From Rhodoferax sp. (GTDB lineage Bacteria; Pseudomonadota; Gammaproteobacteria; Burkholderiales; Burkholderiaceae_C), in contig NZ_JAQTXM010000037.1 in NCBI RefSeq assembly GCF_028688795.1, positions 1 through 41,518 on the forward strand: a stretch of 41,518 nucleotides of DNA. The letters run 5' to 3'. The stretch's first letter is position 1. The number at the start of each line of letters is the position of its first letter. Shown here piece by piece: positions 22,886 through 32,036 of the stretch. The notes beneath the pieces were generated by a model, which saw only the letters and a list, made by a program, of their open reading frames with translations, searched no databases and was not told the origin of the DNA. Position numbers and translations under genes: made by a program.

Positions 22886-23406
22886 TGTGGACGCGTTTAA
22901 TCCGTATATTGAAACATCGCTGGCAGCGTGATGATGCGGCCCAGCGCGCCATTCCCCCCGCGCTGCTGGACAAGCTGGCAGCGCAAGTGGCAAAAAGCGA
23001 GGCTGGTCACAGCGGCGAAATTCGCATTTATGTGGAGGCAGGTCTGCCTCTTAGCTACCTATGGCGGTCCGACAGCATGGCGCAAATCACGCACGAGCGG
23101 GCGTTGGCCTTGTTTGGCAAGTTGAGGGTATGGGACACCGCAAATAACAACGGCGTGCTGATTTACCTTCTGCTGACTGAACGACGCATTGAAATCGTGG
23201 CCGACCGCGGTTTGAACCAGGTCGTGGCGCCTGGCACTTGGCCACACTTGGTAGCGTCGATGGGTGCCGCCTTCAAAGCCGGAGATTTTGAGGGCGGCTT
23301 GACGCAAGCAGTGCAAGCGGTGTCAGCCCTGTTACAGCAGCACTTTTCGCTGCACGCCAAACAGTCCAATACCAATGAATTGCCAGATGAACCTGTCCTG
23401 GGCTGA
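22885..23406 (+). CDS. Second TPM-domain protein
   Basis: A 173-residue TPM-domain protein without signal peptide or Gly-rich tail. Motifs: KSEAGHSGEIRIYVEAGLPL, ALFGKLRVWDTANNNGVLIY and VADRGLNQVV, then DFEGGLTQAVQAVSALL. It starts at the ATG overlapping the TGA of the gene before it. The three-gene set LemA, YgcG-like TPM, short TPM is common in beta- and gammaproteobacteria. It may act on the cytoplasmic side while its partner acts at the membrane. Confidence 0.88.
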   Translation: MWTRLIRILKHRWQRDDAAQRAIPPALLDKLAAQVAKSEAGHSGEIRIYVEAGLPLSYLWRSDSMAQITHERALALFGKLRVWDTANNNGVLIYLLLTERRIEIVADRGLNQVVAPGTWPHLVASMGAAFKAGDFEGGLTQAVQAVSALLQQHFSLHAKQSNTNELPDEPVLG

Positions 23407-23451
23407 GGTGCTGGCGGGCGCCGACCCGTCATGATCAAGCCACGTTAAGCG

Positions 23452-23486
23452 CAAAAAAACCCGCTGCCTTTCGGTGCGGGTTTTTG
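23452..23486. terminator. Bidirectional terminator between TPM and atp operons
   Basis: ACCCGC (23459-23464) and GCGGGT (23476-23481) form a stem with an A-run on one side and a T-run on the other, so it can work for the plus-strand lemA operon and for the minus-strand atp operon. Confidence 0.85.
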
Positions 23487-23502
23487 GCGAAGCCAAAGCT
23501 GC

Positions 23503-23919
23503 TTAGCGTTTATTGCGGTATTTACGCAGGGCCGTAATTTGTGCCGCCATGACCGCCAGTTCAGACGATGCACGGGCCAAGTCCAGATCGGTCTTGGCGT
23601 TTTTGACAGCTTCTTCAGCGGCTAGCTTGGCAGCATTTGCCTTTTCATCATCGAGGTCTTTGCCGCGAATGGCGGTATCGGACAACACGGTGACGCAATT
23701 GGGTTGCACTTCAAGAATGCCACCGGCGACAAACACAAACTCTTCCGTACCGTCAGCCTTCTCAATGCGAACTGAACCTGCTTTGATGCGGGTGATCAGC
23801 GGCGTGTGGCGCGGGTAAATGCCCAACTCACCGGCTTCACCGGGCAAGGCCACAAACCGTGCCTCACCCGAGAAGATGGACTCCTCGGCACTCACCACAT
23901 CAACGTGGATGGTGTTCAT
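23503..23919 (-). CDS. atpC: ATP synthase F1 subunit epsilon
   Basis: The 138-residue epsilon subunit of the rotor stalk, which links gamma to the c-ring and can inhibit ATP hydrolysis. The N-terminal beta-sandwich shows FVALPGEAGELGIYPRHTPL and TRIKAGSVRI, and the C-terminal two-helix part is DDEKANAAKLAAEEAVKNAK onward. It is the last gene of the atp operon, three bases after atpD, and is followed by a terminator. Confidence 0.96.
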   Translation of the reverse strand: MNTIHVDVVSAEESIFSGEARFVALPGEAGELGIYPRHTPLITRIKAGSVRIEKADGTEEFVFVAGGILEVQPNCVTVLSDTAIRGKDLDDEKANAAKLAAEEAVKNAKTDLDLARASSELAVMAAQITALRKYRNKR

Positions 23920-23922
23920 GGC

Positions 23923-25347
23923 TTAGACCTTTTTAGCTTTTTCGAAGGCTTCGTCGATCGTGCCAACCATGTAGAAGGCTTGCTCTGGCAGGTGATCACA
24001 CTCGCCAGCCACAATCATCTTGAAGCCGCGAATGGTCTCGGCCAAGCTAACGTACTTGCCAGGTGAGCCAGTGAACACTTCAGCCACGTGGAACGGTTGC
24101 GACAAGAAACGTTGAATCTTGCGGGCACGAGCCACGGTCAATTTGTCTTCCGGTGCCAATTCGTCCATGCCCAAAATCGCAATGATGTCGCGCAGCTCTT
24201 TGTAGCGCTGCAGCGTACCCTGCACGGCGCGGGCTGTTTCGTAGTGATCCAGGCCCACCACGTTGGGGTCAAGCTGACGACTGGTGGAGTCCAGCGGATC
24301 AACCGCAGGGTAGATACCCAATGACGCAATGTCACGGCTCAACACCACGGTGGAGTCCAAGTGGGCAAAGGTGGTCGCTGGGCTTGGGTCGGTCAAGTCA
24401 TCCGCTGGCACGTAAACGGCCTGGATGGATGTGATGGAACCGACTTTGGTTGAGGTAATACGCTCTTGCAAACGGCCCATTTCTTCAGCCAATGTTGGCT
24501 GGTAACCCACAGCGGAAGGCATACGACCCAACAGCGCGGACACTTCGGTACCGGCCAAGGTGTAGCGGTAGATGTTGTCCACGAAGAACAGCACGTCTTT
24601 GCCTTCGTCGCGGAACGACTCGGCAATGGTCAAGCCTGTCAGGGCCACGCGCAAACGATTGCCTGGAGGCTCATTCATCTGGCCGTAAACCATGGCCACT
24701 TTAGACTCTTCAAGGTTCTCAAGGTTCACCACGCCGGAGTCGGCCATCTCATGGTAGAAGTCATTGCCTTCACGGGTACGCTCACCCACACCGGCAAACA
24801 CGGACAAGCCGCTGTGCGCCTTGGCGATGTTGTTGATGAGTTCCATCATGTTCACGGTCTTGCCCACACCGGCACCACCGAACAAGCCAACCTTGCCGCC
24901 TTTGGCAAACGGGCAGACCAAGTCAATCACCTTGATGCCGGTTTCCAGCAGTTCTTGTGATGGGCTAAGTTCGTCGTAAACCGGCGCTTTGCGGTGAATA
25001 GACATGTGCAAGGACGCGTTGACAGGGCCACGTTCGTCGATGGGCGCGCCGAGCACGTCCATGATGCGGCCGAGCGTTGCGGTACCTACGGGCACTTGAA
25101 TGGACTTGCCAGTGTTAGACACCATCAGACCACGGCGCAAGCCATCGCTGGAACCCAAAGCAATGGTACGGACAATACCGTCACCCAATTGCTGTTGGAC
25201 TTCGAGGGTCAGGGTGGAGCCTTCAAGTTTGAGTGCGTCATAAATGCTGGGCATGTGATCACGCGGAAATTCCACGTCAACCACAGCGCCAATGCACTGA
25301 ACAATCTTGCCTTGAACGCCGGCGTTAGTTTGAGTATCTTGAGCCAT
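23923..25347 (-). CDS. atpD: ATP synthase F1 subunit beta
   Basis: The catalytic subunit, 474 residues from the chosen ATG at 25347. A TTG start five codons earlier overlaps the GGAG ribosome site, so the ATG (MAQDTQTN) is preferred. Walker A is GGAGVGKT, Walker B lies in VLFFVDNIYRYTLAG, and the lever motif appears as DELAPED rather than DELSEED. The C-terminal helical domain ends in FEKAKKV. It lies between atpG and atpC in the usual order. Confidence 0.97.
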   Translation of the reverse strand: MAQDTQTNAGVQGKIVQCIGAVVDVEFPRDHMPSIYDALKLEGSTLTLEVQQQLGDGIVRTIALGSSDGLRRGLMVSNTGKSIQVPVGTATLGRIMDVLGAPIDERGPVNASLHMSIHRKAPVYDELSPSQELLETGIKVIDLVCPFAKGGKVGLFGGAGVGKTVNMMELINNIAKAHSGLSVFAGVGERTREGNDFYHEMADSGVVNLENLEESKVAMVYGQMNEPPGNRLRVALTGLTIAESFRDEGKDVLFFVDNIYRYTLAGTEVSALLGRMPSAVGYQPTLAEEMGRLQERITSTKVGSITSIQAVYVPADDLTDPSPATTFAHLDSTVVLSRDIASLGIYPAVDPLDSTSRQLDPNVVGLDHYETARAVQGTLQRYKELRDIIAILGMDELAPEDKLTVARARKIQRFLSQPFHVAEVFTGSPGKYVSLAETIRGFKMIVAGECDHLPEQAFYMVGTIDEAFEKAKKV

Positions 25348-25395
25348 TTGGTTTTGCTCCAATAAATTTGAATCTTGCTAGCGGGGTGCTGTGGT

Positions 25396-26292
25396 TTAGG
25401 CGCTGATAGCGGCTGCACCGGAGACGATTTCTGACAACTCTTTGGTGATGGCGGCCTGGCGGGTCTTGTTATAGACCAGCTTGAGTTCCCCAATCACATT
25501 GCCAGCGTTGTCTGTGGCCGCCTTCATGGCCACCATGCGGGCGGCATGTTCTGAAGCCATGTTTTCGGCAACAGCCTGAAACACCAGTGCCTCGACATAA
25601 CGGACCAGCAGGTCGTCAATCACGGTCTGTGCGTCTGGCTCGTAAATGTAGTCCCAGCCGTGCTTGGAACCAGTGACGGCCTCGCTTGCGCGGGCTTCTT
25701 CCTGCATCTGTACAGCCGACAGCGGCAACAGTTGTTCCATCACCACTTCCTGTTTCATCGTGTTGATGAAACGGGTGTAAGAGAGGTAAACCGCATTCAC
25801 TTCGCCCTTGGCATAGGCATCGAGCAACACCTTGACCGGACCAATCATCCGCTCCAGGTGTGGACGGTCACCCAACTGGGTCACATGCGCCACAACTTTT
25901 GCACCGATGCGGTTGAGGAACCCCAAGCCCTTGTTACCGATAGCCACGGCATGCGTGGTCATGCCTTCGGCTTGAACGTCACGCAACTTGTGGGTCACGC
26001 CGCGCAACACATTGGTATTGAGACCGCCGCACAAGCCCTTGTCCGTGGTGACCACGATCATGCCCACAACTTTTGCGTTGTTGGGTTTCATGAACGCGTG
26101 CACGTACTCGGGGTTAGCCTGGCCCAGATGGGCCGCGATGTTGCGCACTTTGTCGGCATACGGCCGGGCGGCGCGCATGCGTTCTTGAGCTTTACGCATT
26201 TTGGAGACGGAAATCATCTCCATGGCCTTGGTGATCTTCTTCGTGCTTTCGAAGTTTTTGATCTTGCCGCGTATTTCCTTGCCAGTTGCCAT
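25396..26292 (-). CDS. atpG: ATP synthase F1 subunit gamma
   Basis: The 298-residue central shaft. The N-terminal helix begins MATGKEIRGKIKNFESTKKI, TKAMEMISVSKMRKAQ; the conserved middle is TDKGLCGGLNTNVLRG; the C-terminal helix is NKTRQAAITKELSEIVSGAA. Slightly longer than the common 288 residues. GGAG precedes the start. It rotates inside the alpha/beta hexamer. Confidence 0.97.
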   Translation of the reverse strand: MATGKEIRGKIKNFESTKKITKAMEMISVSKMRKAQERMRAARPYADKVRNIAAHLGQANPEYVHAFMKPNNAKVVGMIVVTTDKGLCGGLNTNVLRGVTHKLRDVQAEGMTTHAVAIGNKGLGFLNRIGAKVVAHVTQLGDRPHLERMIGPVKVLLDAYAKGEVNAVYLSYTRFINTMKQEVVMEQLLPLSAVQMQEEARASEAVTGSKHGWDYIYEPDAQTVIDDLLVRYVEALVFQAVAENMASEHAARMVAMKAATDNAGNVIGELKLVYNKTRQAAITKELSEIVSGAAAISA

Positions 26293-26322
26293 ATCAGTCT
26301 CCTTGTCTGTTACGAGGTGACC

Positions 26323-27876
26323 TTAAGCAAACGTCTTTTTGAAGGCGGCAACGGCGGTGTTCAACTCGGCCTCGGCATCCTTGTCCATGGCGCGGGCTGC
26401 TTCCAGCTTGGCCAACAGCGCAGCGTGCTTGTCTTTCAGATAGCCGTGCAAGCCGTGCTCGAAAGCCAAGACCTTGTTCACAGCGATGTCATCCAGGAAA
26501 CCCTTGTTGACAGCGAACAGTGTGGCGCCCATCAACGAGATGGGTTGCGGGCTGTACTGGGCTTGCTTGAGCAATTCAGTAACGCGGGCACCGCGGTCAA
26601 GTTGTTTGCGGGTAGATTCGTCGAGGTCAGACGCGAATTGCGCGAAAGCAGCCAATTCACGGTACTGGGCCAAGTCGGTACGGATGCCACCAGACAGGTT
26701 TTTGATCAGTTTGGTTTGTGCTGCACCACCCACGCGGGACACCGAAATACCGGCGTTGATCGCAGGGCGAATACCGGCATTGAACAAGCTGGTTTCCAAA
26801 AAGATCTGACCGTCAGTGATCGAAATCACGTTGGTTGGCACGAAAGCAGACACGTCGCCAGCTTGTGTTTCGATGATAGGCAAAGCTGTCAAAGAACCGG
26901 TTTTGCCTTTGACTTCACCTTTGGTAAAGTCTTCAACATACTTGGCATTCACGCGGGCAGCGCGTTCCAACAAGCGGCTGTGGAGATAAAACACATCGCC
27001 AGGATAGGCTTCGCGGCCTGGTGGGCGACGCAGCAACAAGGACACCTGACGGTAGGCAACGGCTTGTTTGGACAGATCGTCATAAACGATCAGGGCGTCT
27101 TCGCCGCGGTCGCGGAAATACTCACCCATCGTGCAACCAGAATACGCGCTTACATATTGCATAGCGGCAGATTCGGAGGCTGTAGCGGCAACCACAATGG
27201 TGTATTCCATAGCGCCGGCTTGTTCCAAAGAGCGCACCACGTTTTTAACGCTGGAAGCTTTTTGACCGATTGCCACGTAAACGCAGGTGACGTTTTGACC
27301 TTTTTGGTTAATGATCGCGTCAATTGCAACGGCAGTCTTGCCGGTTTGACGATCACCAATGATCAATTCGCGCTGACCACGACCCACAGGCACCATTGAG
27401 TCAATCGACTTCAGACCGGTTTGCATGGGTTGATCCACTGATTGACGAGCGATCACACCCGGTGCGACCTTTTCGATCACGTCAGTCAGTTTGGCGTTGA
27501 TTGGGCCTTTGCCATCAATTGGCTGACCCAGTGCATTCACGACACGACCCTTCAACTCGGGGCCAACGGGTACTTCAAGAATACGACCCGTACATTTGAC
27601 GGTATCGCCTTCGGAAATGTGCTCATAGGCGCCCAAAATAACGGAACCCACAGAGTCACGTTCGAGGTTCAGTGCCAAGCCGTAGCTGGGCTGACCGTCA
27701 GCGTCTGCTGGGAATTCGAGCATTTCGCCTTGCATCACGTCTGAGAGGCCGTGAATGCGGACGATGCCGTCGGTCACGGACACCACGGTGCCTTGGTTAC
27801 GGATGTCGGTATTGCCGGACAGGCCTTCAATACGGCTCTTGATCAGTTCAGAAATCTCTGCGGGATTGAGTTGCAT
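26323..27876 (-). CDS. atpA: ATP synthase F1 subunit alpha
   Basis: The 517-residue regulatory nucleotide-binding subunit. Walker A is GDRQTGKTAVA; the family signature PAINAGISVSRVGGAAQ is present, and the N-terminal delta-binding region reads MQLNPAEISELIKSRIEGLS. A GGA-rich site (AGAAGGAAAG) precedes the ATG. It lies between atpH and atpG. Confidence 0.97.
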   Translation of the reverse strand: MQLNPAEISELIKSRIEGLSGNTDIRNQGTVVSVTDGIVRIHGLSDVMQGEMLEFPADADGQPSYGLALNLERDSVGSVILGAYEHISEGDTVKCTGRILEVPVGPELKGRVVNALGQPIDGKGPINAKLTDVIEKVAPGVIARQSVDQPMQTGLKSIDSMVPVGRGQRELIIGDRQTGKTAVAIDAIINQKGQNVTCVYVAIGQKASSVKNVVRSLEQAGAMEYTIVVAATASESAAMQYVSAYSGCTMGEYFRDRGEDALIVYDDLSKQAVAYRQVSLLLRRPPGREAYPGDVFYLHSRLLERAARVNAKYVEDFTKGEVKGKTGSLTALPIIETQAGDVSAFVPTNVISITDGQIFLETSLFNAGIRPAINAGISVSRVGGAAQTKLIKNLSGGIRTDLAQYRELAAFAQFASDLDESTRKQLDRGARVTELLKQAQYSPQPISLMGATLFAVNKGFLDDIAVNKVLAFEHGLHGYLKDKHAALLAKLEAARAMDKDAEAELNTAVAAFKKTFA

Positions 27877-27926
27877 GACTCTTTCCTTCTTTCGTTAATA
27901 GGGCCTGGCAACCTGGGGCTTGCGCC

Positions 27927-28457
27927 TCAAGCTGTCAATGCCATTTTCATTTGTTCAAGACGGGCTTTGACAGAAGTGTCAAGAACCTCATCACCCACCA
28001 CCACACGAACGCCACCGATGAGTTCGGGTTGCAATTCGACAGATACATTGAGCTTGCGCGCGAAGCGCTTCTCAAGTGCAGCTGTCAAATCGGCTAACGC
28101 CCCGTTGTCGATGGCAAACGCGCTGTAAATCACGGCATCGCTTGAACCGCTGCTGACATTCGCCAAAGCACGAAACTGCGTGGCAATTTCGGGCAGGAAA
28201 GCCAGACGGTTGTTGGCGATCACGGTGCGCAGAAAGTTTTGCGCATGGTTGTCCAGTGCAGACTTCATGACACCGGTAATCACCGCATACACCTGGTCGG
28301 CGCTTGCCTTGGGGCTGTCAGCAAACTGTAGCAATTGAGCCTGACCAGCGACGCTGGCCAATTCATCAAGCCAAGTCAGAACAGCTTTTGGGTCAGATGC
28401 GCTAGCCTTGAACAAAGCCTCAGCGTAAGGACGGGCAATAGTGGCGAGTTCAGCCAT
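27927..28457 (-). CDS. atpH: ATP synthase F1 subunit delta
   Basis: The 176-residue peripheral-stalk subunit that ties subunit b to alpha. It begins MAELATIARPYAEALFKAS and ends with GGVRVVVGDEVLDTSVKARL, the family C-terminal signature. It sits 9 bp after atpF in the operon. Confidence 0.96.
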   Translation of the reverse strand: MAELATIARPYAEALFKASASDPKAVLTWLDELASVAGQAQLLQFADSPKASADQVYAVITGVMKSALDNHAQNFLRTVIANNRLAFLPEIATQFRALANVSSGSSDAVIYSAFAIDNGALADLTAALEKRFARKLNVSVELQPELIGGVRVVVGDEVLDTSVKARLEQMKMALTA

Positions 28458-28466
28458 GTTGTTCTC

Positions 28467-28937
28467 TTAAAGCTCGGTCTTCAAACGGGAGAGCAAATCA
28501 GCATGAACGCCAGCATTGACTTCCTTGCGGAGAATCTGCTCAGCGCCTTTGACTGCCAGTGCGGCGACCTGCTCACGCAGGGTCTCACGCGCCTTGACGG
28601 TTTGCTGTTCGGCTTCGACCTTGGCGGCTGCAACAATTTTGTTGCCTTCGTCCATGGCTTTGGCCTTTGCTTCCTCAATGATGGTCAGGGCACGACGCTC
28701 GGCGTCAGCCAGGCGTGCAGTGGTTTCAGTGCGTGACTTGGCCAGCTCGACTTCCACGCGCTTGTTGGCGCTTGAGAGTTCAGTTTTGGCTTTGTCAGCA
28801 GCGGCCAGACCGTCTGCGATTTTCTGTGCGCGTTCGTCAAGTGCCTTTGCAATCGGTGGCCATACGAATTTCATCGTAAAGATCACCAACATGAAAAACA
28901 CTGCGAGTTGCGCGAAGAATGTTGCGTTAATACTCAC
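28467..28937 (-). CDS. atpF: ATP synthase Fo subunit b
   Basis: The 156-residue stator subunit. A single N-terminal membrane helix (FFAQLAVFFMLVIFTMKFVW) is followed by the conserved PPIAKALDERAQKIADGL and a long charged coiled coil. The start is GTG at 28937, with GAGAGGGG upstream. There is one b gene, as expected for a homodimer in a betaproteobacterium. Confidence 0.96.
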   Translation of the reverse strand: MSINATFFAQLAVFFMLVIFTMKFVWPPIAKALDERAQKIADGLAAADKAKTELSSANKRVEVELAKSRTETTARLADAERRALTIIEEAKAKAMDEGNKIVAAAKVEAEQQTVKARETLREQVAALAVKGAEQILRKEVNAGVHADLLSRLKTEL

Positions 28938-28973
28938 AACGACCCCTCTCTAGTTAATGAAAGGCGAAGGGAA

Positions 28974-29222
28974 TTATTTCAGTACGAACGGGTTGGCAAA
29001 CGCAAACATCATCGCGATACCAACACCGATCAGGAACGCAGCGTCGATCAGACCAGCCAGCAAGAACATTTTGGTTTGCAATTCATTCATCAGCTCTGGC
29101 TGACGAGCGGCTGCTTCAAGGTATTTGCTACCCATGATGCCAATACCGATACAGGCACCAACAGCACCCAGACCAATGATCAAACCAGCGGCCAGCGCCA
29201 CAAAACGAAGCACGTTTTCCAT
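28974..29222 (-). CDS. atpE: ATP synthase Fo subunit c
   Basis: The 82-residue rotor-ring hairpin with two membrane helices and the polar loop ARQPE (39-43). The ion-binding carboxylate is Asp60 (AGLIDAAF), so an H+-coupled ring is expected; the sodium-binding residues seen in Na+-type rings are not apparent. AGGAG lies upstream of the ATG. Confidence 0.97.
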   Translation of the reverse strand: MENVLRFVALAAGLIIGLGAVGACIGIGIMGSKYLEAAARQPELMNELQTKMFLLAGLIDAAFLIGVGIAMMFAFANPFVLK

Positions 29223-29286
29223 TTAAAAGCTCCTATGGATTCAAGTTGAAAAGAAAAAAAGAAAAGAGAAACCGACTGACAAACTG

Positions 29287-30177
29287 TTAGTGATGGTCAT
29301 GGGCTTGGCCCACGTACACCAGAGTCAACATCATGAAAATGAAGGCTTGCAAGGCAACAATCAGAATGTGAAAGATTGCCCAACCAGTACCCGCCACCAC
29401 ATGACCCAACCACAACGCTACGCCAGTGGCTGAGCCAAACCCAACCGCACCCATGAGCGCAATCAGCATGAACACCAACTCACCCGCGTACATATTGCCA
29501 AACAACCGCATGCCATGCGATACCGTTTTGGCTGTGAATTCAATCAGTTGCATGCTGAAGTTCAACACACCCAGAATCAAGGCAAACAAAGGATTTTTGC
29601 TGGTACCGAAAGGTGCGGTAACCAATTCATGCACCCAACCGCCAGCGCCCTTAATCTTGATGTTGTAGTAAAGGCACACCAGTAACACCGAAGTTGACAT
29701 GGCCAAAGTTGTCGACAAGTCAGCGGTGGGGACCACACGCATGTAGGCATGTGCAGGGTCGTGGCCAGCTGCGCCGTAAATCATTTGCCAGATCAAGGGG
29801 ATCAAATCAACAGGCAAAAAGTCCATCGAGTTCAATAAAAACACCCAGACAAATACCGTCAAAGCCAACGGGCCGACAAACTTGCGTGATTCGGCGTTGT
29901 GGATGATGCCCTTGGCCTGGGTGTCAACCATCTCAAGCAGGATTTCAACCGCGGCCTGCATGCGTCCGGGAACGCCAGCTGTGACGGTTTTGGCGACGCG
30001 CCACATGACAAAAAGACCGACACAGCCCAGCAGGACTGACCAGAAAATTGAATCGAGGTTGAAGACGGAAAAGTCGATGACCCCGGATTGCTTGCCGGTT
30101 TGCAAATGTTGCAAATGGTGGCCAATGTACTCTCCAGCGGTCAGTGCGGGTTGCGCAGCGTGTTCTTCAGCAGCCAT
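29287..30177 (-). CDS. atpB: ATP synthase Fo subunit a
   Basis: The 296-residue proton-channel subunit with five to six membrane helices. The essential arginine is in the helix ISM-like segment NFSMQLIEFTAKTVSHGMRL FGNMYAGEL (R in SHGMRLFGN). The N-terminal extension (MAAEEHAAQPALTAGEYIGH) is typical of Burkholderiales. The final histidine-rich tail is GQAHDHH. Confidence 0.96.
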   Translation of the reverse strand: MAAEEHAAQPALTAGEYIGHHLQHLQTGKQSGVIDFSVFNLDSIFWSVLLGCVGLFVMWRVAKTVTAGVPGRMQAAVEILLEMVDTQAKGIIHNAESRKFVGPLALTVFVWVFLLNSMDFLPVDLIPLIWQMIYGAAGHDPAHAYMRVVPTADLSTTLAMSTSVLLVCLYYNIKIKGAGGWVHELVTAPFGTSKNPLFALILGVLNFSMQLIEFTAKTVSHGMRLFGNMYAGELVFMLIALMGAVGFGSATGVALWLGHVVAGTGWAIFHILIVALQAFIFMMLTLVYVGQAHDHH

Positions 30178-30228
30178 CAGTTACTCTTTATCAGTTACTT
30201 TTGCCGTTAGGCAATCGTTGGATGTTTA

Positions 30229-30711
30229 CTACTGCACCGGGTTGGTCTTGCGTTTGAACGCCAGCGCCAGCCAGTACACCTTAAGGGTGAGAATCAGACC
30301 GACCAGCATGGCTGGCCAACTCAAATCCTTCACCAGACGATGGGCTGCAAATAACACCCCCACCGTCACCACAATCTTCACCAGCTCCCATACAAAGAAG
30401 CTCACCACCGCCATGCCCGGGTTGGCCGCGGCAAACTGACTGGTCAGGCCCCGCGCAAACAATGCCGCAGGAATCACAACCGCCACCGCGCCGCAGGCCA
30501 CCGACCTGGCAATCGCCTCACCGAAAATTACCCAAGCAATCAAACTGGCCAGCACACCCACCAGAACCTGACCCAACACAACCCACCAAGGTGAAACTGA
30601 GGGATTGGCCTTTGCCAGCGCCTGCGCTTGCAATCGGGTCAATGGTACAAAATCAGGCGGGTCACTTTCAAACCCGGAATCCTGCGCCTCTGAAGGTGGT
30701 ATTGTCACCAT
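30229..30711 (-). CDS. atpI: ATP synthase subunit I
   Basis: A 160-residue membrane protein with four hydrophobic helices (VVLGQVLVGVLASLIAWVIF, then VACGAVAVVIPAALFARGL and so on), the first gene of the operon. AtpI assists c-ring assembly. It has a longer acidic/proline N-terminus than E. coli AtpI. No good ribosome site is visible before the ATG at 30711; a GTG directly after it is an alternative. Confidence 0.88.
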   Translation of the reverse strand: MVTIPPSEAQDSGFESDPPDFVPLTRLQAQALAKANPSVSPWWVVLGQVLVGVLASLIAWVIFGEAIARSVACGAVAVVIPAALFARGLTSQFAAANPGMAVVSFFVWELVKIVVTVGVLFAAHRLVKDLSWPAMLVGLILTLKVYWLALAFKRKTNPVQ

Positions 30712-30758
30712 TTACATTACGCTTACTTTACAGTTAGCCCGAGTTAGATTAGCCTTCC

Positions 30759-30764
30759 ATTATA
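30759..30764 (-). promoter_or_regulatory. Candidate -10 box of the atp operon
   Basis: A perfect TATAAT lies on the minus strand 48 bp before the atpI start. No convincing -35 hexamer is visible at the expected distance. Confidence 0.35.
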
Positions 30765-30802
30765 CGGAGAAACCAGCTGCAAACCTCGCTGGCCAAGCCA
30801 TC

Positions 30803-31108
30803 ATGTCAGATCAAATCCCACACTCACCCTTTGTGGCAAGCGCCAGCGAGGCGCCTTCGCTCATCATTTATCCCTGTGCGTTCCCCATCAAGGTCATGGG
30901 CAACAAGGTAGAGGGGTTGGTGCATGCCATCACCCACATTGCAGGGCAATTTGACCCTGGGTTTGACGCCACCACCATTGAATTGCGCGAAAGCAAGGGT
31001 GGCAAGTATTTAGGGGTGACCATCACGGTCAACGCCACGAGCCGCGAGCAGCTGGATGAAATCTACCGCACCTTGTCGACGCATCCGATGGTGAAGGTGG
31101 TGTTGTAG
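30803..31108 (+). CDS. ybeD: YbeD-family (DUF493) protein
   Basis: A 101-residue small ferredoxin-like-fold protein of the YbeD family, long known beside lipB. The ATG at 30803 is chosen over earlier in-frame starts because the family begins shortly before LIIYPCAFPIKVMGNK. Core motifs: VTITVNATSREQLDEIYRTL and HPMVKVVL at the end. It is divergent from the atp operon and only 2 bp from lipB, so it is co-transcribed with it. A regulatory role in lipoate metabolism has been suggested from context, not proven. Confidence 0.92.
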   Translation: MSDQIPHSPFVASASEAPSLIIYPCAFPIKVMGNKVEGLVHAITHIAGQFDPGFDATTIELRESKGGKYLGVTITVNATSREQLDEIYRTLSTHPMVKVVL

Positions 31109-31110
31109 AC

Positions 31111-31926
31111 ATGGCCTTGCAGGCACACCATCTGGGTCAGGTAGCCTACGAGCCCACCTACGTGGCGATGCAGGCGTTCACCGCGACACGTACCGAGAAC
31201 ACACCCGATGAACTTTGGATTTGTGAGCACACCCCGGTCTATACACAGGGGCTAGCTGGAAAAACTGAGCACATATTCAACCCTGGCAATATTCCCGTGG
31301 TGCAAACCAACCGGGGTGGCCAGGTGACTCACCACGGTCCTGGGCAGGTGGTGGCTTATCCGCTGATTGACCTGAAGCGGGCCGGCTATTTCGTCAAGGA
31401 ATACGTCTACCGCATTGAAGAAGCGGTGATTCGCACGCTGATGCACTTTGGCGTGACGGGTCACCGGGTGGCGGGCGCGCCAGGCATTTACGTGCGCCTG
31501 GATGACCCGGCCAGCCATGCGCTGCTACCACAAAGGCCGCAAAAGACTGTTCATATCGCGCCAGAATTGGCGTCAATGCCGCTGTGCTCCGAGGCGATGG
31601 CTGTGCAAGAAAGGTCCGGGGAGAACCCGGCCGCGCAGCGCAATGGCTCTGACATCAAGCTTTCTGAGTTAAAGCCTCACGCCAGCACCCCCAACTTCAC
31701 CGGCCTCGGAAAAATCGCCGCCTTGGGCATCAAGGTCAGCCGCAACTGCACCTACCACGGCGTGGCACTCAATGTGGCGATGGACCTGGAGCCCTACTCG
31801 CGTATCAACCCCTGCGGCTACTCGGGGCTGCAAACGGTAGACCTTTCTACAATCGGCGTCCACGCCAGCTGGCAAGAAGTGGCCGAGCTGTTCAGCCAGA
31901 AACTCACCACCTATTTAACCCCCTGA
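31111..31926 (+). CDS. lipB: Octanoyltransferase with an internal insertion
   Basis: Moves octanoyl groups from acyl carrier protein to the lipoyl domains of 2-oxoacid dehydrogenases and GcvH. Key motifs are RGGQVTHHGPGQVVAYPL (68-85), the catalytic Lys201 in GLGKIAALGIKVSRNCTYHG, and the catalytic Cys235 in RINPCGYSGLQ. At 271 residues it is longer than typical LipB (roughly 210-240) because about 60 residues (131-195, Pro/Ala/Ser-rich, no recognisable domain) separate GAPGIYVRL from TPNFTGLGK. The insertion keeps frame and both catalytic residues, so activity is expected. Confidence 0.93.
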   Translation: MALQAHHLGQVAYEPTYVAMQAFTATRTENTPDELWICEHTPVYTQGLAGKTEHIFNPGNIPVVQTNRGGQVTHHGPGQVVAYPLIDLKRAGYFVKEYVYRIEEAVIRTLMHFGVTGHRVAGAPGIYVRLDDPASHALLPQRPQKTVHIAPELASMPLCSEAMAVQERSGENPAAQRNGSDIKLSELKPHASTPNFTGLGKIAALGIKVSRNCTYHGVALNVAMDLEPYSRINPCGYSGLQTVDLSTIGVHASWQEVAELFSQKLTTYLTP

Positions 31927-32036
31927 AGCCTCTTGGTGGACGCCAGCCGCCAACACCGATTGACATTGGGTGACCTCAAGGCATTGACGCAAACCTTTGG
32001 CAGAGTAAATTTTCATTTGAAACCACGGCACACCCC

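Noticed and set aside
25660..27399. Long plus-strand frame (579 codons) opposite atpG/atpA
   Set aside because: It is antisense to two highly conserved ATP synthase genes and has no recognisable domain.
28974..29222. Sodium-type c-ring
   Set aside because: The carboxylate is Asp60 in the usual proton-type context and the accompanying Na+-binding residues are not apparent.
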